From positions 111,186-175,185 of the forward strand of contig NZ_FREZ01000010.1 of the NCBI RefSeq assembly GCF_900143525.1: 64,000 nucleotides of DNA, written 5' to 3'. Below the pieces are notes generated by a model that was not told where the DNA came from, made no database searches, and worked only from the letters and a program-made list of their open reading frames with translations. Numbering within the stretch: position 1 is the stretch's first letter; each line of letters opens with the position of its first letter. Below are positions 17,515 to 25,152 of the stretch, piece after piece. Source of the stretch: Ruegeria sp. Alg231-54. GTDB taxonomy: Bacteria; Pseudomonadota; Alphaproteobacteria; Rhodobacterales; Rhodobacteraceae. Position numbers and translations under genes: made by a program.

Positions 17515-18027
17515 ATGGCAGCAGCGCAATATCGCGCGGCCCTGCCGGTCATTCAAACCCGGCGGCTGGTTCTGCGTGCATCCACTCTGGATGACTTGCC
17601 TATTTGGACCACAGTTTGCGGCGAGAGCTTTGGCAGTTCCGAACAGGAGGCTTGGACCGAGTTTTCCTACTATACCTCCGGCTGGCTTCTGCATGGGCAT
17701 GGCCTGTTCACGGTGACCCTGAAGAACGATGATCAGATCGCTGGTTTCGTTTTGCTGGGGCTGGAATGGGATGACCGCGAGCCCGAGCTTGGCAATATGC
17801 TCAGCGCCGAACACCGCATGCAAGGCTACGCGACTGAGGCCTGCACTGCCGTACGTGACTTCGGTTTCGACCTGCTCGGATCGGGCCAGTTCGTCAGTTA
17901 TGTCTCGCGGTCGAACATGCGTTCGAATGCGTTGGCGCAACGCCTTGGCGCATCCCGGGACGCAGCGGCCGAGAGCGCCTTTGACGCAGATCAGCGTGTC
18001 TGGCGCTATGGCGAGGTGCAAGCATGA
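17515..18027 (+). CDS. GNAT family N-acetyltransferase (RimJ/RimL-like), first of three
   Basis: 170 residues. The RimJ/RimL pattern is IQTRRLVLRASTLDDLP at the start and EPELGNMLSAEHRMQGYATEAC, containing the acetyl-CoA loop, in the middle. The substrate is unknown. Start ATG 17515 follows a purine-rich GGAAAGGCGG; a GTG at 17470 overlapping the ffh stop is an alternative that would couple it to ffh. It overlaps the next GNAT by 4 bp (ATGA). It is the most divergent of the three tandem copies. Confidence 0.83.
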   Translation: MAAAQYRAALPVIQTRRLVLRASTLDDLPIWTTVCGESFGSSEQEAWTEFSYYTSGWLLHGHGLFTVTLKNDDQIAGFVLLGLEWDDREPELGNMLSAEHRMQGYATEACTAVRDFGFDLLGSGQFVSYVSRSNMRSNALAQRLGASRDAAAESAFDADQRVWRYGEVQA

Positions 18028-18569
18028 CACCGTCGATCCCCAGGTTGGAAACCGAACGCCTGATCATGCGGGCCCCTAGCGAAGCGGACTTGGAAGCCGA
18101 GGCCGAATTCTTTGCCAGCGACGCATCGAAATTCGTCGGCGGCCCCCTGCGCCCTGATGAAACATGGCGCGCCATTGCCATGCTGCTGGGTCATTGGGCC
18201 ATGCGCGGCTACGGGTTCTGGGGCGTCGAGGAAAAGGACACAGGCTCCTATGTCGGCCACGTCGGCCTGTGGTGCCCGCACAGCTGGCCCGAACCTGAAA
18301 TCGGTTGGACGTTGATGAATAACGCAACTGGTAAAGGTTACGCGACCGAGGCCGCGCTGGCCGCGCGCGCGCATGCCTATGATGTGCTGGGCTGGGAAAC
18401 GGCAATTTCGCTGATCGACCCGGAGAATCTGGGCAGCAAGGCCGTGGCCGAACGTCTGGGTGCCCAGTTCGATTATACTTTCGAACATCCGGCTTTTGGC
18501 ACGATGCAAGTCTGGCGGCACCCTGCCCCGGCCGATCTGGTGAACGGCGGGATGGAGGCCTACGCATGA
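18024..18569 (+). CDS. GNAT family N-acetyltransferase (RimJ/RimL-like), second of three
   Basis: 181 residues. It starts MTPSIPRLETERLIMRAPSEADL and has the acetyl-CoA binding stretch NATGKGYATEAALAARAHAY and the family's NLGSKAVAERLGA near the end. It is clearly paralogous to the next gene, sharing FFASD..., VGGP and GHWA..GYG. Overlaps of 4 bp at both ends indicate one translationally coupled operon. Acceptor unknown. Confidence 0.87.
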   Translation: MTPSIPRLETERLIMRAPSEADLEAEAEFFASDASKFVGGPLRPDETWRAIAMLLGHWAMRGYGFWGVEEKDTGSYVGHVGLWCPHSWPEPEIGWTLMNNATGKGYATEAALAARAHAYDVLGWETAISLIDPENLGSKAVAERLGAQFDYTFEHPAFGTMQVWRHPAPADLVNGGMEAYA

Positions 18570-19117
18570 CCTCGTACACCATCCCCACCGTAGAAACAGA
18601 AAACCTGATCCTACGGGCACCACAAGAAGGTGATCTGCCCGCGATGACAACCTTCTTCGCGTCGGACCGCAGCCGCATGGTCGGTGGCCCAAAAACGCCA
18701 CTGGAAGCATGGCGGTCCCTTTTGGGCCGGTTCGGGCATTGGGCCATTATGGGTTACGGTGGTTGGCACATCGTTGAAAAAGCCAGCGGCGCCTTTGCAG
18801 GCTGGACCGGCATCATCAACGCGACGGGCTGGGATGAGCCCGAATTGGGCTGGGTCATTTTTGATGGTTTCGAAGGCAAAGGAATTGCGTTCGAGGCCGC
18901 GATGGCTGCCCGCGCCTATGCCGCCCAACACCAGGGGGTGAATGGCCCGATTTCGTACATCGCCCATGAAAACAACCGCTCGCGCGCATTGGCCGAACGT
19001 CTTGGCGCCACCTATGAACGCGAGGGCGAGGTTGTGGGTCAACGCTGTCAGGTTTGGCGGCACCCGAAGCTCGAATTCTCTGACACCGCTTTGACCACCG
19101 AAAGGACCGGCCAATGA
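18566..19117 (+). CDS. GNAT family N-acetyltransferase (RimJ/RimL-like), third of three
   Basis: 183 residues. Opening IPTVETENLILRAPQEGDLP, central GWVIFDGFEGKGIAFEAAMAA, and late NNRSRALAERLGATYEREGE all match the second copy. The acetyl-CoA loop here reads FEGKGIAFEA, less canonical than the usual Q/R-G-x-G-x-A. It overlaps the chorismate mutase gene by 4 bp, so the GNATs and the mutase are one operon. Confidence 0.86.
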   Translation: MTSYTIPTVETENLILRAPQEGDLPAMTTFFASDRSRMVGGPKTPLEAWRSLLGRFGHWAIMGYGGWHIVEKASGAFAGWTGIINATGWDEPELGWVIFDGFEGKGIAFEAAMAARAYAAQHQGVNGPISYIAHENNRSRALAERLGATYEREGEVVGQRCQVWRHPKLEFSDTALTTERTGQ

Positions 19118-19410
19118 ACAACCCTGTGACTCGGGCTGCGACGTTGCTGAAAGAGCATCGCGAAAGCATCGACCGGCTGGACGCGATCCTCGTCTACACT
19201 CTGGGCGAGCGGTTCAAGCACACCCAGGCCGTTGGCAAGCTCAAGGCCGAACACGACCTTCCCCCGTCCGATCCCTCGCGCGAGTCCGCGCAGATCGCAC
19301 GGTTAGAAGACCTGGCGGACAAGGCCCATCTGGACCCAGATTTCGCCAAGGCTTTCCTGAACTTCATCATTCAGGAAGTCATCCGACACCACAAGAAACA
19401 CCAGAACTAA
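19114..19410 (+). CDS. Chorismate mutase, AroQ class
   Basis: 98 residues, all helical, the size of a monofunctional AroQ domain. RESIDRLDAILVYTLGERFKHTQAVGKLKAEHDLP carries the first catalytic Arg and the Lys contacting chorismate. DPDFAKAFLNFIIQEVIRHH is the C-terminal helix. It converts chorismate to prephenate for Phe/Tyr synthesis. It overlaps the upstream GNAT gene by 4 bp and lies 42 bp before rpsP. Confidence 0.92.
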   Translation: MNNPVTRAATLLKEHRESIDRLDAILVYTLGERFKHTQAVGKLKAEHDLPPSDPSRESAQIARLEDLADKAHLDPDFAKAFLNFIIQEVIRHHKKHQN

Positions 19411-19452
19411 ACCGGTTAATCACCGGATACGCCATTCAAAGGAGATACCACC

Positions 19453-19842
19453 ATGGCAATGAAAATTCGTCTCGCCCGCGGCGGCTCGAAAAAGCGTCCT
19501 TTCTATCGCATCGTGGCTGCTGACAGCCGCATGCCGCGCGACGGCCGTTTCATCGAGAAACTGGGCACCTACAACCCGCTGCTGCCGAAAGACAGCGAAG
19601 AGCGCGTGAAAATGAACATGGAGCGCATTCAGTACTGGCTGGATCAGGGCGCACAACCCACCGACCGTATTGCACGCATGCTGGAAGCTGTAGGCACCCT
19701 TAACAAGGCCGAGCGCAACAACCCCAACAAGGGTACCCCGGGCAAGAAAGCTCAGGAACGCGCAGAAGAGAAAGCTGCAAAGGTTGCTGAAGCCGCCGAG
19801 GCAGCTGCTGCTCCGGCTGAAGAAGCAGCGGCAGAAGAGTAA
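19453..19842 (+). CDS. rpsP: 30S ribosomal protein S16
   Basis: 129 residues. The core [26 protein letters not shown]...[13 protein letters not shown] is standard S16. Beyond about residue 85 there is a low-complexity Lys/Ala/Glu tail ([20 protein letters not shown]) common in alphaproteobacteria. AAGGAG precedes the start. It stands with rimM and trmD, as in most bacteria, but bluB and a small membrane-protein gene intervene. Confidence 0.97.
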   Translation: MAMKIRLARGGSKKRPFYRIVAADSRMPRDGRFIEKLGTYNPLLPKDSEERVKMNMERIQYWLDQGAQPTDRIARMLEAVGTLNKAERNNPNKGTPGKKAQERAEEKAAKVAEAAEAAAAPAEEAAAEE

Positions 19843-19854
19843 GCAGGACAGCGC

Positions 19855-20490
19855 GTGCAGGATCAGGATTTCACCGACGATTTTCGCACGCAGTTTGAAC
19901 TGCTGATGCGGCTCCGGCGCGATGTGCGCCGGTTTCGCTCCGATCCCATGGACGAGGCGGTGCTGACGCGCTGCCTCGACACATTTCGCCTGGCCCCTTC
20001 GGTGGGCCTGAGCGAACCTTGGCGCGTCATCCGCGTCGAAAGCGAAGCGGCGCGTGCCGCCGCGCTGGAAAATTTCCAACACGCCAATGAAAAGGCCCTT
20101 GCAGGCTATTCGGGCGACAAGGCGCTGAAATACAGCCGCCTGAAGCTGTCCGGCATGCAGGAAGCGCCTGTTCAGCTGGCTGTGTTCTCTGATGAGACGA
20201 CCAACAAAGGTCTGGGGCTGGGCGCGGGCACGATGCCCGAGATGCGCCGCTATTCCGTGGTCGCCGCGATCACCTTGTTCTGGCTCGCTTTGCGGGCCGA
20301 GGGATTGGGTCTGGGCTGGGTCTCAATCCTTGATCCAGAACAGATGAAACGCGATCTGGCTGTGCCTGACGATTGGTCTCTGGTCGGCTACTACTGCGTG
20401 GGCTGGCCGGAAGAAATGTCTGAAAGACCCGAACTTGAGCGTGCCGGCTGGGAACAGCGCAGCGCCCGATTGCATATCGAAACGCGGTAA
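19855..20490 (+). CDS. bluB: 5,6-dimethylbenzimidazole synthase BluB
   Basis: 211 residues, nitroreductase-like flavoprotein. RRDVRRFRSDPMDEAVL, FRLAPSVGLSEPWRVIRV and AGTMPEMRRYSVVAAITLFWLA match BluB. The enzyme cannibalises reduced FMN with oxygen to make the lower ligand of vitamin B12. The start is GTG, 12 bp after rpsP. No other cobalamin gene is nearby, so its place in a ribosomal operon is unusual but conserved-looking. Confidence 0.9.
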   Translation: MQDQDFTDDFRTQFELLMRLRRDVRRFRSDPMDEAVLTRCLDTFRLAPSVGLSEPWRVIRVESEAARAAALENFQHANEKALAGYSGDKALKYSRLKLSGMQEAPVQLAVFSDETTNKGLGLGAGTMPEMRRYSVVAAITLFWLALRAEGLGLGWVSILDPEQMKRDLAVPDDWSLVGYYCVGWPEEMSERPELERAGWEQRSARLHIETR

Positions 20491-20496
20491 AGCCAG

Positions 20497-20646
20497 ATGT
20501 TCGGACTGATACGACTTCCCATCCTGTTGCTGATCGCTTTTATTGTGGGCGTGTTCTTTGAGCGCAATAACCAACGCGAGGCATGTGCCCCGCTTGGAGA
20601 CTGGCAGGACGGATTATGTGTAACCACGGAAGAGCCAAATGACTGA
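20497..20646 (+). CDS. Small single-pass membrane protein (49 residues)
   Basis: An ATG at 20497 opens a 49-codon frame. The protein begins [20 protein letters not shown], one clear transmembrane helix, followed by a charged turn ([10 protein letters not shown]) and a soluble tail with two cysteines (REACAP, GLCVTT). Its stop overlaps rimM by 8 bp, and it starts 6 bp after bluB, so it fits tightly between two operon genes. Positional constraint and a clean hydrophobic helix argue it is real. Function unknown. Confidence 0.7.
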   Translation: MFGLIRLPILLLIAFIVGVFFERNNQREACAPLGDWQDGLCVTTEEPND

Positions 20647-21142
20647 TCTGATCTGCGTGGGCAGCGTTGCGGGGTCTTACGGCGTGCGCGGCGAAGTGCG
20701 GCTAAAAAGTTTTTGCGCCATCCCTGAGGATATCGAGACCTATTCGCCCTTAACTGACGAAGACGGCAAGGAACGCTATCCGCTGGTGCTGACCCGCCCA
20801 ATCAAAAACGGCTTTGCGGCGCGTCTGGGTGGGATCGAGACCAAGGAACAGGCAGACGCTATCAACGGCCTCCGCCTGTTCGCGCGGCGTGATCAGCTGC
20901 CATCATTGCCTGATGATGAATTCTATCACACCGACCTGATCGAGCTTGAGGTCTATGACACCGGCGGTACGCTGCTGGGTCGCGTGAAGTCGGTGCAAAA
21001 CCACGGCGCTGCAGATCTGCTGGAACTTCACGGGCCGGGGCTGAAAGGCACCGTTTTGCTGCCCTTCACGCTTGAGGTTGTTCCGACCGTGGATCTGGAC
21101 AAAGGTCGCATCATCGCAGACCCGCCCGAGGGCCTGATCTGA
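20639..21142 (+). CDS. rimM: 16S rRNA processing protein RimM
   Basis: 167 residues with the N-terminal barrel ([22 protein letters not shown]) and the C-terminal PRC-like barrel ([36 protein letters not shown]). RimM helps mature the 30S head near S19. The last base of its stop is the first base of the next gene's ATG. Confidence 0.96.
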   Translation: MTDLICVGSVAGSYGVRGEVRLKSFCAIPEDIETYSPLTDEDGKERYPLVLTRPIKNGFAARLGGIETKEQADAINGLRLFARRDQLPSLPDDEFYHTDLIELEVYDTGGTLLGRVKSVQNHGAADLLELHGPGLKGTVLLPFTLEVVPTVDLDKGRIIADPPEGLI

Positions 21143-21957
21143 TGCGACGCGTTCTGCTGCATCTGGGGCTGCACAAGACCGGAACCACCGCAGCACAATC
21201 GTTTCTGTATGAAAACCGCGAGTTGATCTGGCCACATTTCGCGCTGTTGCTGCCTTACAAGACGCGCAAATTTGGGCTGTCAGGTGCCGCGACCCGACAT
21301 TCCATCTATGGAACCGTAGGAACGCTGTCCGAGTTCAGCTCGCAGACCCGAGAGTATCTGGCCACGCGAAACTTCGGCACGAAACGCGGCCTGATCGTCA
21401 GCGAAGAGAATTTCAGCGGCCTGCGACCCAGCCGCAATATCGAACAGGGATATGCTGCCGCACCGGATCTGGCCGCTTGTCTGGTGGACGCCGTCCGCGA
21501 TCGGTTCGAGGATCAGGAGGTCGATATAACGATCTACCTATCCCTGCGCCAGCGCGGAGCGTGGTTGCGCAGCCTTTGGGCGCACGATCTTCAGAGAACC
21601 CGCGAGGTCCAGGATTTCGAAACCTTCCGCACGAACATGGATCACCTGCCTCCGCTAGAGGAAACGGTTTCGGATATTCGCAAGAAACTGCCGTCGGTCA
21701 CCGTGACCGAAGAGTGGCTGGAAGAGACGCATTTGCGACGCTTTGGTCCCGGTACGCCATTTGCCGAATTCCTGAACTTGCCTCGGGAAAAAGCGCAGCT
21801 TTTAGTGCCGCCCACAAAGTCCAACAGCAGGCTGCCGGAAAGCGTGCTAGCCGAATTGCTGACGCTGAACCGATCCCATCTGGACGAAGCGGAACTGACC
21901 CGGCAAAAAGCGCTGGTAGTAGAGCGGGCAAAGAACGCGATGGTCGGCACAATATGA
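21142..21957 (+). CDS. Sulfotransferase-fold P-loop protein
   Basis: 271 residues. [19 protein letters not shown] is the PAPS-binding P-loop variant (HKTGTT) of sulfotransferase-like proteins. IYLSLRQRGAWLRSLWAHDLQ is a plausible 3'-phosphate site with Arg and Ser at the usual spacing. It would transfer sulfate to an unknown acceptor, or be a non-catalytic relative. It shares one base with rimM and four with trmD, so it is translated as part of the rimM-trmD unit. This position is atypical for a sulfotransferase. Confidence 0.7.
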   Translation: MRRVLLHLGLHKTGTTAAQSFLYENRELIWPHFALLLPYKTRKFGLSGAATRHSIYGTVGTLSEFSSQTREYLATRNFGTKRGLIVSEENFSGLRPSRNIEQGYAAAPDLAACLVDAVRDRFEDQEVDITIYLSLRQRGAWLRSLWAHDLQRTREVQDFETFRTNMDHLPPLEETVSDIRKKLPSVTVTEEWLEETHLRRFGPGTPFAEFLNLPREKAQLLVPPTKSNSRLPESVLAELLTLNRSHLDEAELTRQKALVVERAKNAMVGTI

Positions 21958-22757
21958 TAGACAAGCCAAGCAAATCTCATGGACGCAAGGCAATCCGACC
22001 CACGCTGAAGCCTCGTGAATTGATGACTCCAACACCTGATCTGCACGGGGTCTGGAAGGCAAAAATCATCACCCTGTTCCCTTCCGCCTTTCCCGGCGTT
22101 CTCGGCGAAAGCTTGACGGGCAAAGCCTTGCAAGAAGGGTTGTGGCAATTAGAGACCGTGGATCTGCGCCAGTTCGGCGTTGGCAAGCATCGCAATCTCG
22201 ATGACACGCCGGCTGGCGGCGGCGCGGGTATGGTGTTGCGCGCAGACGTGCTGGGTGAGGCAATCGAACACACAATGGCTGGCGTGCAGGGCAACTGGCC
22301 ATTGATCTACCTCAGCCCGCGCGGTCGCCGCATGGATCAACGTATGATGCAAAACCTCGCACGCTGCGACGGCATGACCTTGCTCTGCGGTCGGTTCGAA
22401 GGCGTCGATGAACGCGTGTTGGAACATTACGGCGTTCAGGAAGTCAGCCTTGGGGATTTCGTGATGACCGGAGGTGAGATTGCGGCCCAGGCGCTGATTG
22501 ACTCAACTGTGCGGTTGATTCCCGGCGTATTGGGCAACCAGGCCTCAGCCGAAGACGAAAGCTTTTCCTCGGGTCTTTTAGAGCACCCGCAATACACCCG
22601 ACCCGCAGATTGGAAAGGCCGCCCGATCCCCGACATTCTGATGTCTGGTCATCACGGGCGCATTGCCGAATGGCGGCACCAGATGTCTGAAGAGATCACC
22701 CGCAAGCGACGCCCTGATCTGTGGGAACGTTATCAGAAAACGCGCAAAGACGATTAA
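21954..22757 (+). CDS. trmD: tRNA (guanine-37-N1)-methyltransferase
   Basis: 267 residues. SPOUT knot motifs are present: IYLSPRGRRMDQRM, LLCGRFEGVDERVLEHY and EVSLGDFVMTGGEIAAQA, with AEDESFSSGLLEHPQYTRP near the C-terminus. It methylates G37 of tRNAs reading CCN and some CUN/CGG codons, preventing frameshifts. ATG 21954 overlaps the previous stop (ATGA). It gives a 23-residue basic N-terminal extension (MIDKPSKSHGRKAIRP...) that I associate with roseobacter TrmD; the internal ATG at 22023 is an alternative. Confidence 0.95.
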   Translation: MIDKPSKSHGRKAIRPTLKPRELMTPTPDLHGVWKAKIITLFPSAFPGVLGESLTGKALQEGLWQLETVDLRQFGVGKHRNLDDTPAGGGAGMVLRADVLGEAIEHTMAGVQGNWPLIYLSPRGRRMDQRMMQNLARCDGMTLLCGRFEGVDERVLEHYGVQEVSLGDFVMTGGEIAAQALIDSTVRLIPGVLGNQASAEDESFSSGLLEHPQYTRPADWKGRPIPDILMSGHHGRIAEWRHQMSEEITRKRRPDLWERYQKTRKDD

Positions 22758-23554
22758 CCGCCGGCCTTCCACCGCGCCCATATCTCGGGCGGACCATTGA
22801 ACGTGTTGATATCCACCTTGCCCTGAACACCGGGGACCAGCCCCGTGCCCGTATACTGCCAAAATCGCCACGCGGCCTTGGGGTAAACGTTGCGCGGGTG
22901 CCCGGCGACCGACCGCAGCCAGAATTCCGTCTTGGGCAGGCGTGCGATATCGGTATCACCGTAGAAATCCACGGTCGTATAGACGATCGGGCGGCGGCCA
23001 TAGTGGCTTTCCAGGATATCAAGGAACCGCTTCGCCTCGGACCGGACGGTGGCACCGTCGGGTCTGATTGTGCATGTCTTGGAATGTGGCGTCCATTCCA
23101 TATCCAGCACGTGCGGCAGGTCGGCACCTCGGGGCACGTTCTCGATGAACCATTTCGCCTGCTCATGCGCTGGTCGGCAGAAATAGTAGTAGTGATAAGC
23201 CCCCCAGGGAACGCCCGCGGCTTGCGCGCCTCGCCGGTGGTCGTCGAACAAAGGATCGGCCACGTCGCCCCCCTCGGTCGCCTTGATGAATACGAAACTG
23301 ACACCGGATGACTTGGCCCTGCGCCAGTCAATCGGACCCTGCCACCGCGAAACATCGAGCCCGTGAACCGGATAATGCCCCGGGTGCCGGCCTTCCCACT
23401 CGTGCGGCTTGGCATCCCCAAAGCTTGGAAAAATGACCGAGGGCGACGTGGTGCTCAGAAATGCCTTAGCTTCGACCTGTTGGGGCGGAGGGCTGCTGCG
23501 ACCGCAGGACAGGGTCGCGAAGGCCAAAACAGCCAGCATCAATGCTGTGCGCAT
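22754..23554 (-). CDS. Glycoside hydrolase family 25 lysozyme, lipoprotein
   Basis: 266 residues. A signal peptide with lipobox-like LSCG leads to a GH25 barrel: HGLDVSRWQGPIDWRRAKSS, FVFIKATEGG, WGAYHYYYF, and the catalytic DxE in HVLDMEWTPHS. It ends with FWQYTGTG and GKVDINTFNG, typical of this family. It should cleave peptidoglycan in the periplasm. ATG 23554 is preferred over the ATG 18 nt earlier. It sits convergent to trmD (4-bp overlap) and separates trmD from rplS. Confidence 0.9.
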   Translation of the reverse strand: MRTALMLAVLAFATLSCGRSSPPPQQVEAKAFLSTTSPSVIFPSFGDAKPHEWEGRHPGHYPVHGLDVSRWQGPIDWRRAKSSGVSFVFIKATEGGDVADPLFDDHRRGAQAAGVPWGAYHYYYFCRPAHEQAKWFIENVPRGADLPHVLDMEWTPHSKTCTIRPDGATVRSEAKRFLDILESHYGRRPIVYTTVDFYGDTDIARLPKTEFWLRSVAGHPRNVYPKAAWRFWQYTGTGLVPGVQGKVDINTFNGPPEIWARWKAGG

Positions 23555-23932
23555 GGTATGTTCCTGTTCCAAATTTCTGCTCTTATAATTCCCTCTAGAA
23601 TGCCTGATCTGCCTGACAAGGCAACGATGTTGTTGGCCGGTGGCGAAATCTTACCATCTGGCCCTGACCATTCTTGCGATTCAGGCTTGATCCCTGCCCA
23701 CAAAGCCCGTAAAGCAGCGCAATCCGGTGCCGCGACCTGCGACTCCGGTGTTTTGGTTTGCATCATGGCGTGACGCCCGGCTTTCTTCGGCCACGGCGCG
23801 GCAGGGCGAACCGGACCAAAGGAATATTCGATCTGACCTCTGGCGGGCTGTACGCAGGACCCGGTGAAGACCAAGAGCTCTCAGGCCGTGCTCAACTTCG
23901 TGGACCAACCACGAGCAGATAGGAGAAATGCG
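23555..23932 (+). promoter_or_regulatory. Leader region of rplS
   Basis: This stretch between the GH25 gene and rplS has no convincing gene; a 111-codon minus-strand frame lacks protein-like composition. Just before the ribosome site (AGGAG at 23921) there is a hairpin CGTGG-ACCAA-CCACG (23899-23913). It could regulate rplS translation, but this is speculative. Confidence 0.3.
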
Positions 23933-24316
23933 ATGGACCTGATCGCACAGCTTGAGGCGGAACAGATTGCCGCCCTGGGGAAAGACATCCCCGATTTCAA
24001 AGCCGGGGACACCATCCGTGTCGGCTTTAAAGTGACCGAAGGGTCGCGCACCCGTGTACAGAACTACGAAGGCGTCTGCATCGCCCGCAAAGGCGGCAAC
24101 ACCATCGCCGGTGCGTTCACCGTTCGCAAAATTTCGTTTGGCGAAGGTGTGGAGCGTGTGTTCCCGCTGTATTCGACCAACATCGACAGCATCACCGTTG
24201 TCCGCCGTGGCCGCGTCCGTCGCGCCAAACTGTACTATCTGCGCTCGCGCCGTGGTAAATCCGCGCGTATCGCAGAAGTCACCAACTACAAGCCCAAGGC
24301 TGGCGCCGAAGCGTAA
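23933..24316 (+). CDS. rplS: 50S ribosomal protein L19
   Basis: 127 residues. [33 protein letters not shown] and [33 protein letters not shown] are diagnostic of L19, which lies at the subunit interface. Start ATG 23933 ([12 protein letters not shown]) follows AGGAG; the longer frame upstream is not L19-like. rpmE follows after 11 bp. Confidence 0.97.
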   Translation: MDLIAQLEAEQIAALGKDIPDFKAGDTIRVGFKVTEGSRTRVQNYEGVCIARKGGNTIAGAFTVRKISFGEGVERVFPLYSTNIDSITVVRRGRVRRAKLYYLRSRRGKSARIAEVTNYKPKAGAEA

Positions 24317-24327
24317 GGAACGGAAAG

Positions 24328-24549
24328 ATGAAAAAAGACATCCATCCCGATTATCACGTCATCGACGTCAAAATGACCGATGGCACCGTAGTTCAGATGA
24401 AATCCACCTGGGGCGCCGAAGGCGATCAGTTGGCTCTGGAAATCGACCCCTCTGTGCACCCTGCATGGACCGGTGGTTCGTCGCGCCTGTTGGACGCCGG
24501 CGGCCGTGTGTCGAAGTTCAAGAAGAAATACGAAGGTCTGGGCTTCTAA
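24328..24549 (+). CDS. rpmE: 50S ribosomal protein L31, cysteine-free type
   Basis: 73 residues. It keeps the family opening [19 protein letters not shown] and ending [16 protein letters not shown], but has no cysteines at the positions of the zinc ribbon of type-1 L31. It also has an insert ([19 protein letters not shown]). This zinc-independent form is usual in alphaproteobacteria. It is co-transcribed with rplS and followed by a strong terminator. Confidence 0.95.
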   Translation: MKKDIHPDYHVIDVKMTDGTVVQMKSTWGAEGDQLALEIDPSVHPAWTGGSSRLLDAGGRVSKFKKKYEGLGF

Positions 24550-24573
24550 GCCAGACCCGTTTGAGATGCGAAA

Positions 24574-24599
24574 GGCCGCCCACCGGGGCGGCCTTTTTT
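24574..24599 (+). terminator. Intrinsic terminator after rplS-rpmE
   Basis: An 8-bp perfect stem GGCCGCCC/GGGCGGCC with loop ACCG is followed by six T residues. It lies 24 bp after the rpmE stop. Confidence 0.92.
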
Positions 24600-24628
24600 G
24601 TGCGTAGAACGTTGCCAAAAATAAGTGG

Positions 24629-25093
24629 CTAAGCCAGCCGCATGATCAACTCGACCTCACCATCGACAAGCCGGCCAGTCGGCGCAAACCCGAACGATTG
24701 ATAAAGCGGCAGCGCACTGCCAGGTTCGTCGACGACGCTGATCACCAGGTTAGAGCGACCCTTTTTCAAAGCCACGGATTTCGCAAAATCCAATGCGGCT
24801 ATTCCATAGCCCCGGCCCTGACGAGATCTATCGACCATCAGCCGCCAGATATAGACGCCATCCGGGTCATCCTCGTCATCCAATTCTGCATCGGGATGTG
24901 CCATGTCGATAATGGCAAGCAATCCCACCGCATCGCCGCCATCCCAAATGCCATAGATTTCTGACCCCGGTTCGAAAATCGACTGCGCCATCGTCATTAG
25001 ATTTGTCGCGACAAACCCTGCCTGATTTTCGCGCACAGACAATGCCGCCAAAGGGCGCAAGGTTTTTTGAGAGAGTAATGCAAACTCAACCAT
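24629..25093 (-). CDS. GNAT family N-acetyltransferase (polyamine acetyltransferase-like)
   Basis: 154 residues. YIWRLMVDRSRQGRGYGIAALDFA contains the acetyl-CoA signature R-Q-G-R-G-Y-G, and LPLYQSFGFAPTGRL is the usual late Tyr-containing helix. The acidic loop AHPDAELDDEDDPDGV lies before it, as in spermine/spermidine acetyltransferases of the BltD type. That substrate is inference. It is monocistronic, 60 bp from the DHA2 exporter gene on the same strand. Confidence 0.85.
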   Translation of the reverse strand: MVEFALLSQKTLRPLAALSVRENQAGFVATNLMTMAQSIFEPGSEIYGIWDGGDAVGLLAIIDMAHPDAELDDEDDPDGVYIWRLMVDRSRQGRGYGIAALDFAKSVALKKGRSNLVISVVDEPGSALPLYQSFGFAPTGRLVDGEVELIMRLA

Positions 25094-25152
25094 GGAGACC
25101 TAATATCACAGCCGGATTTCCAGTAGAAGAATTGCCAACAGTTGAAGCAAAC

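Noticed and set aside
23539..23874. 111-codon minus-strand frame before rplS
   Set aside because: No signal, domain or ribosome site; overlaps the GH25 start region.
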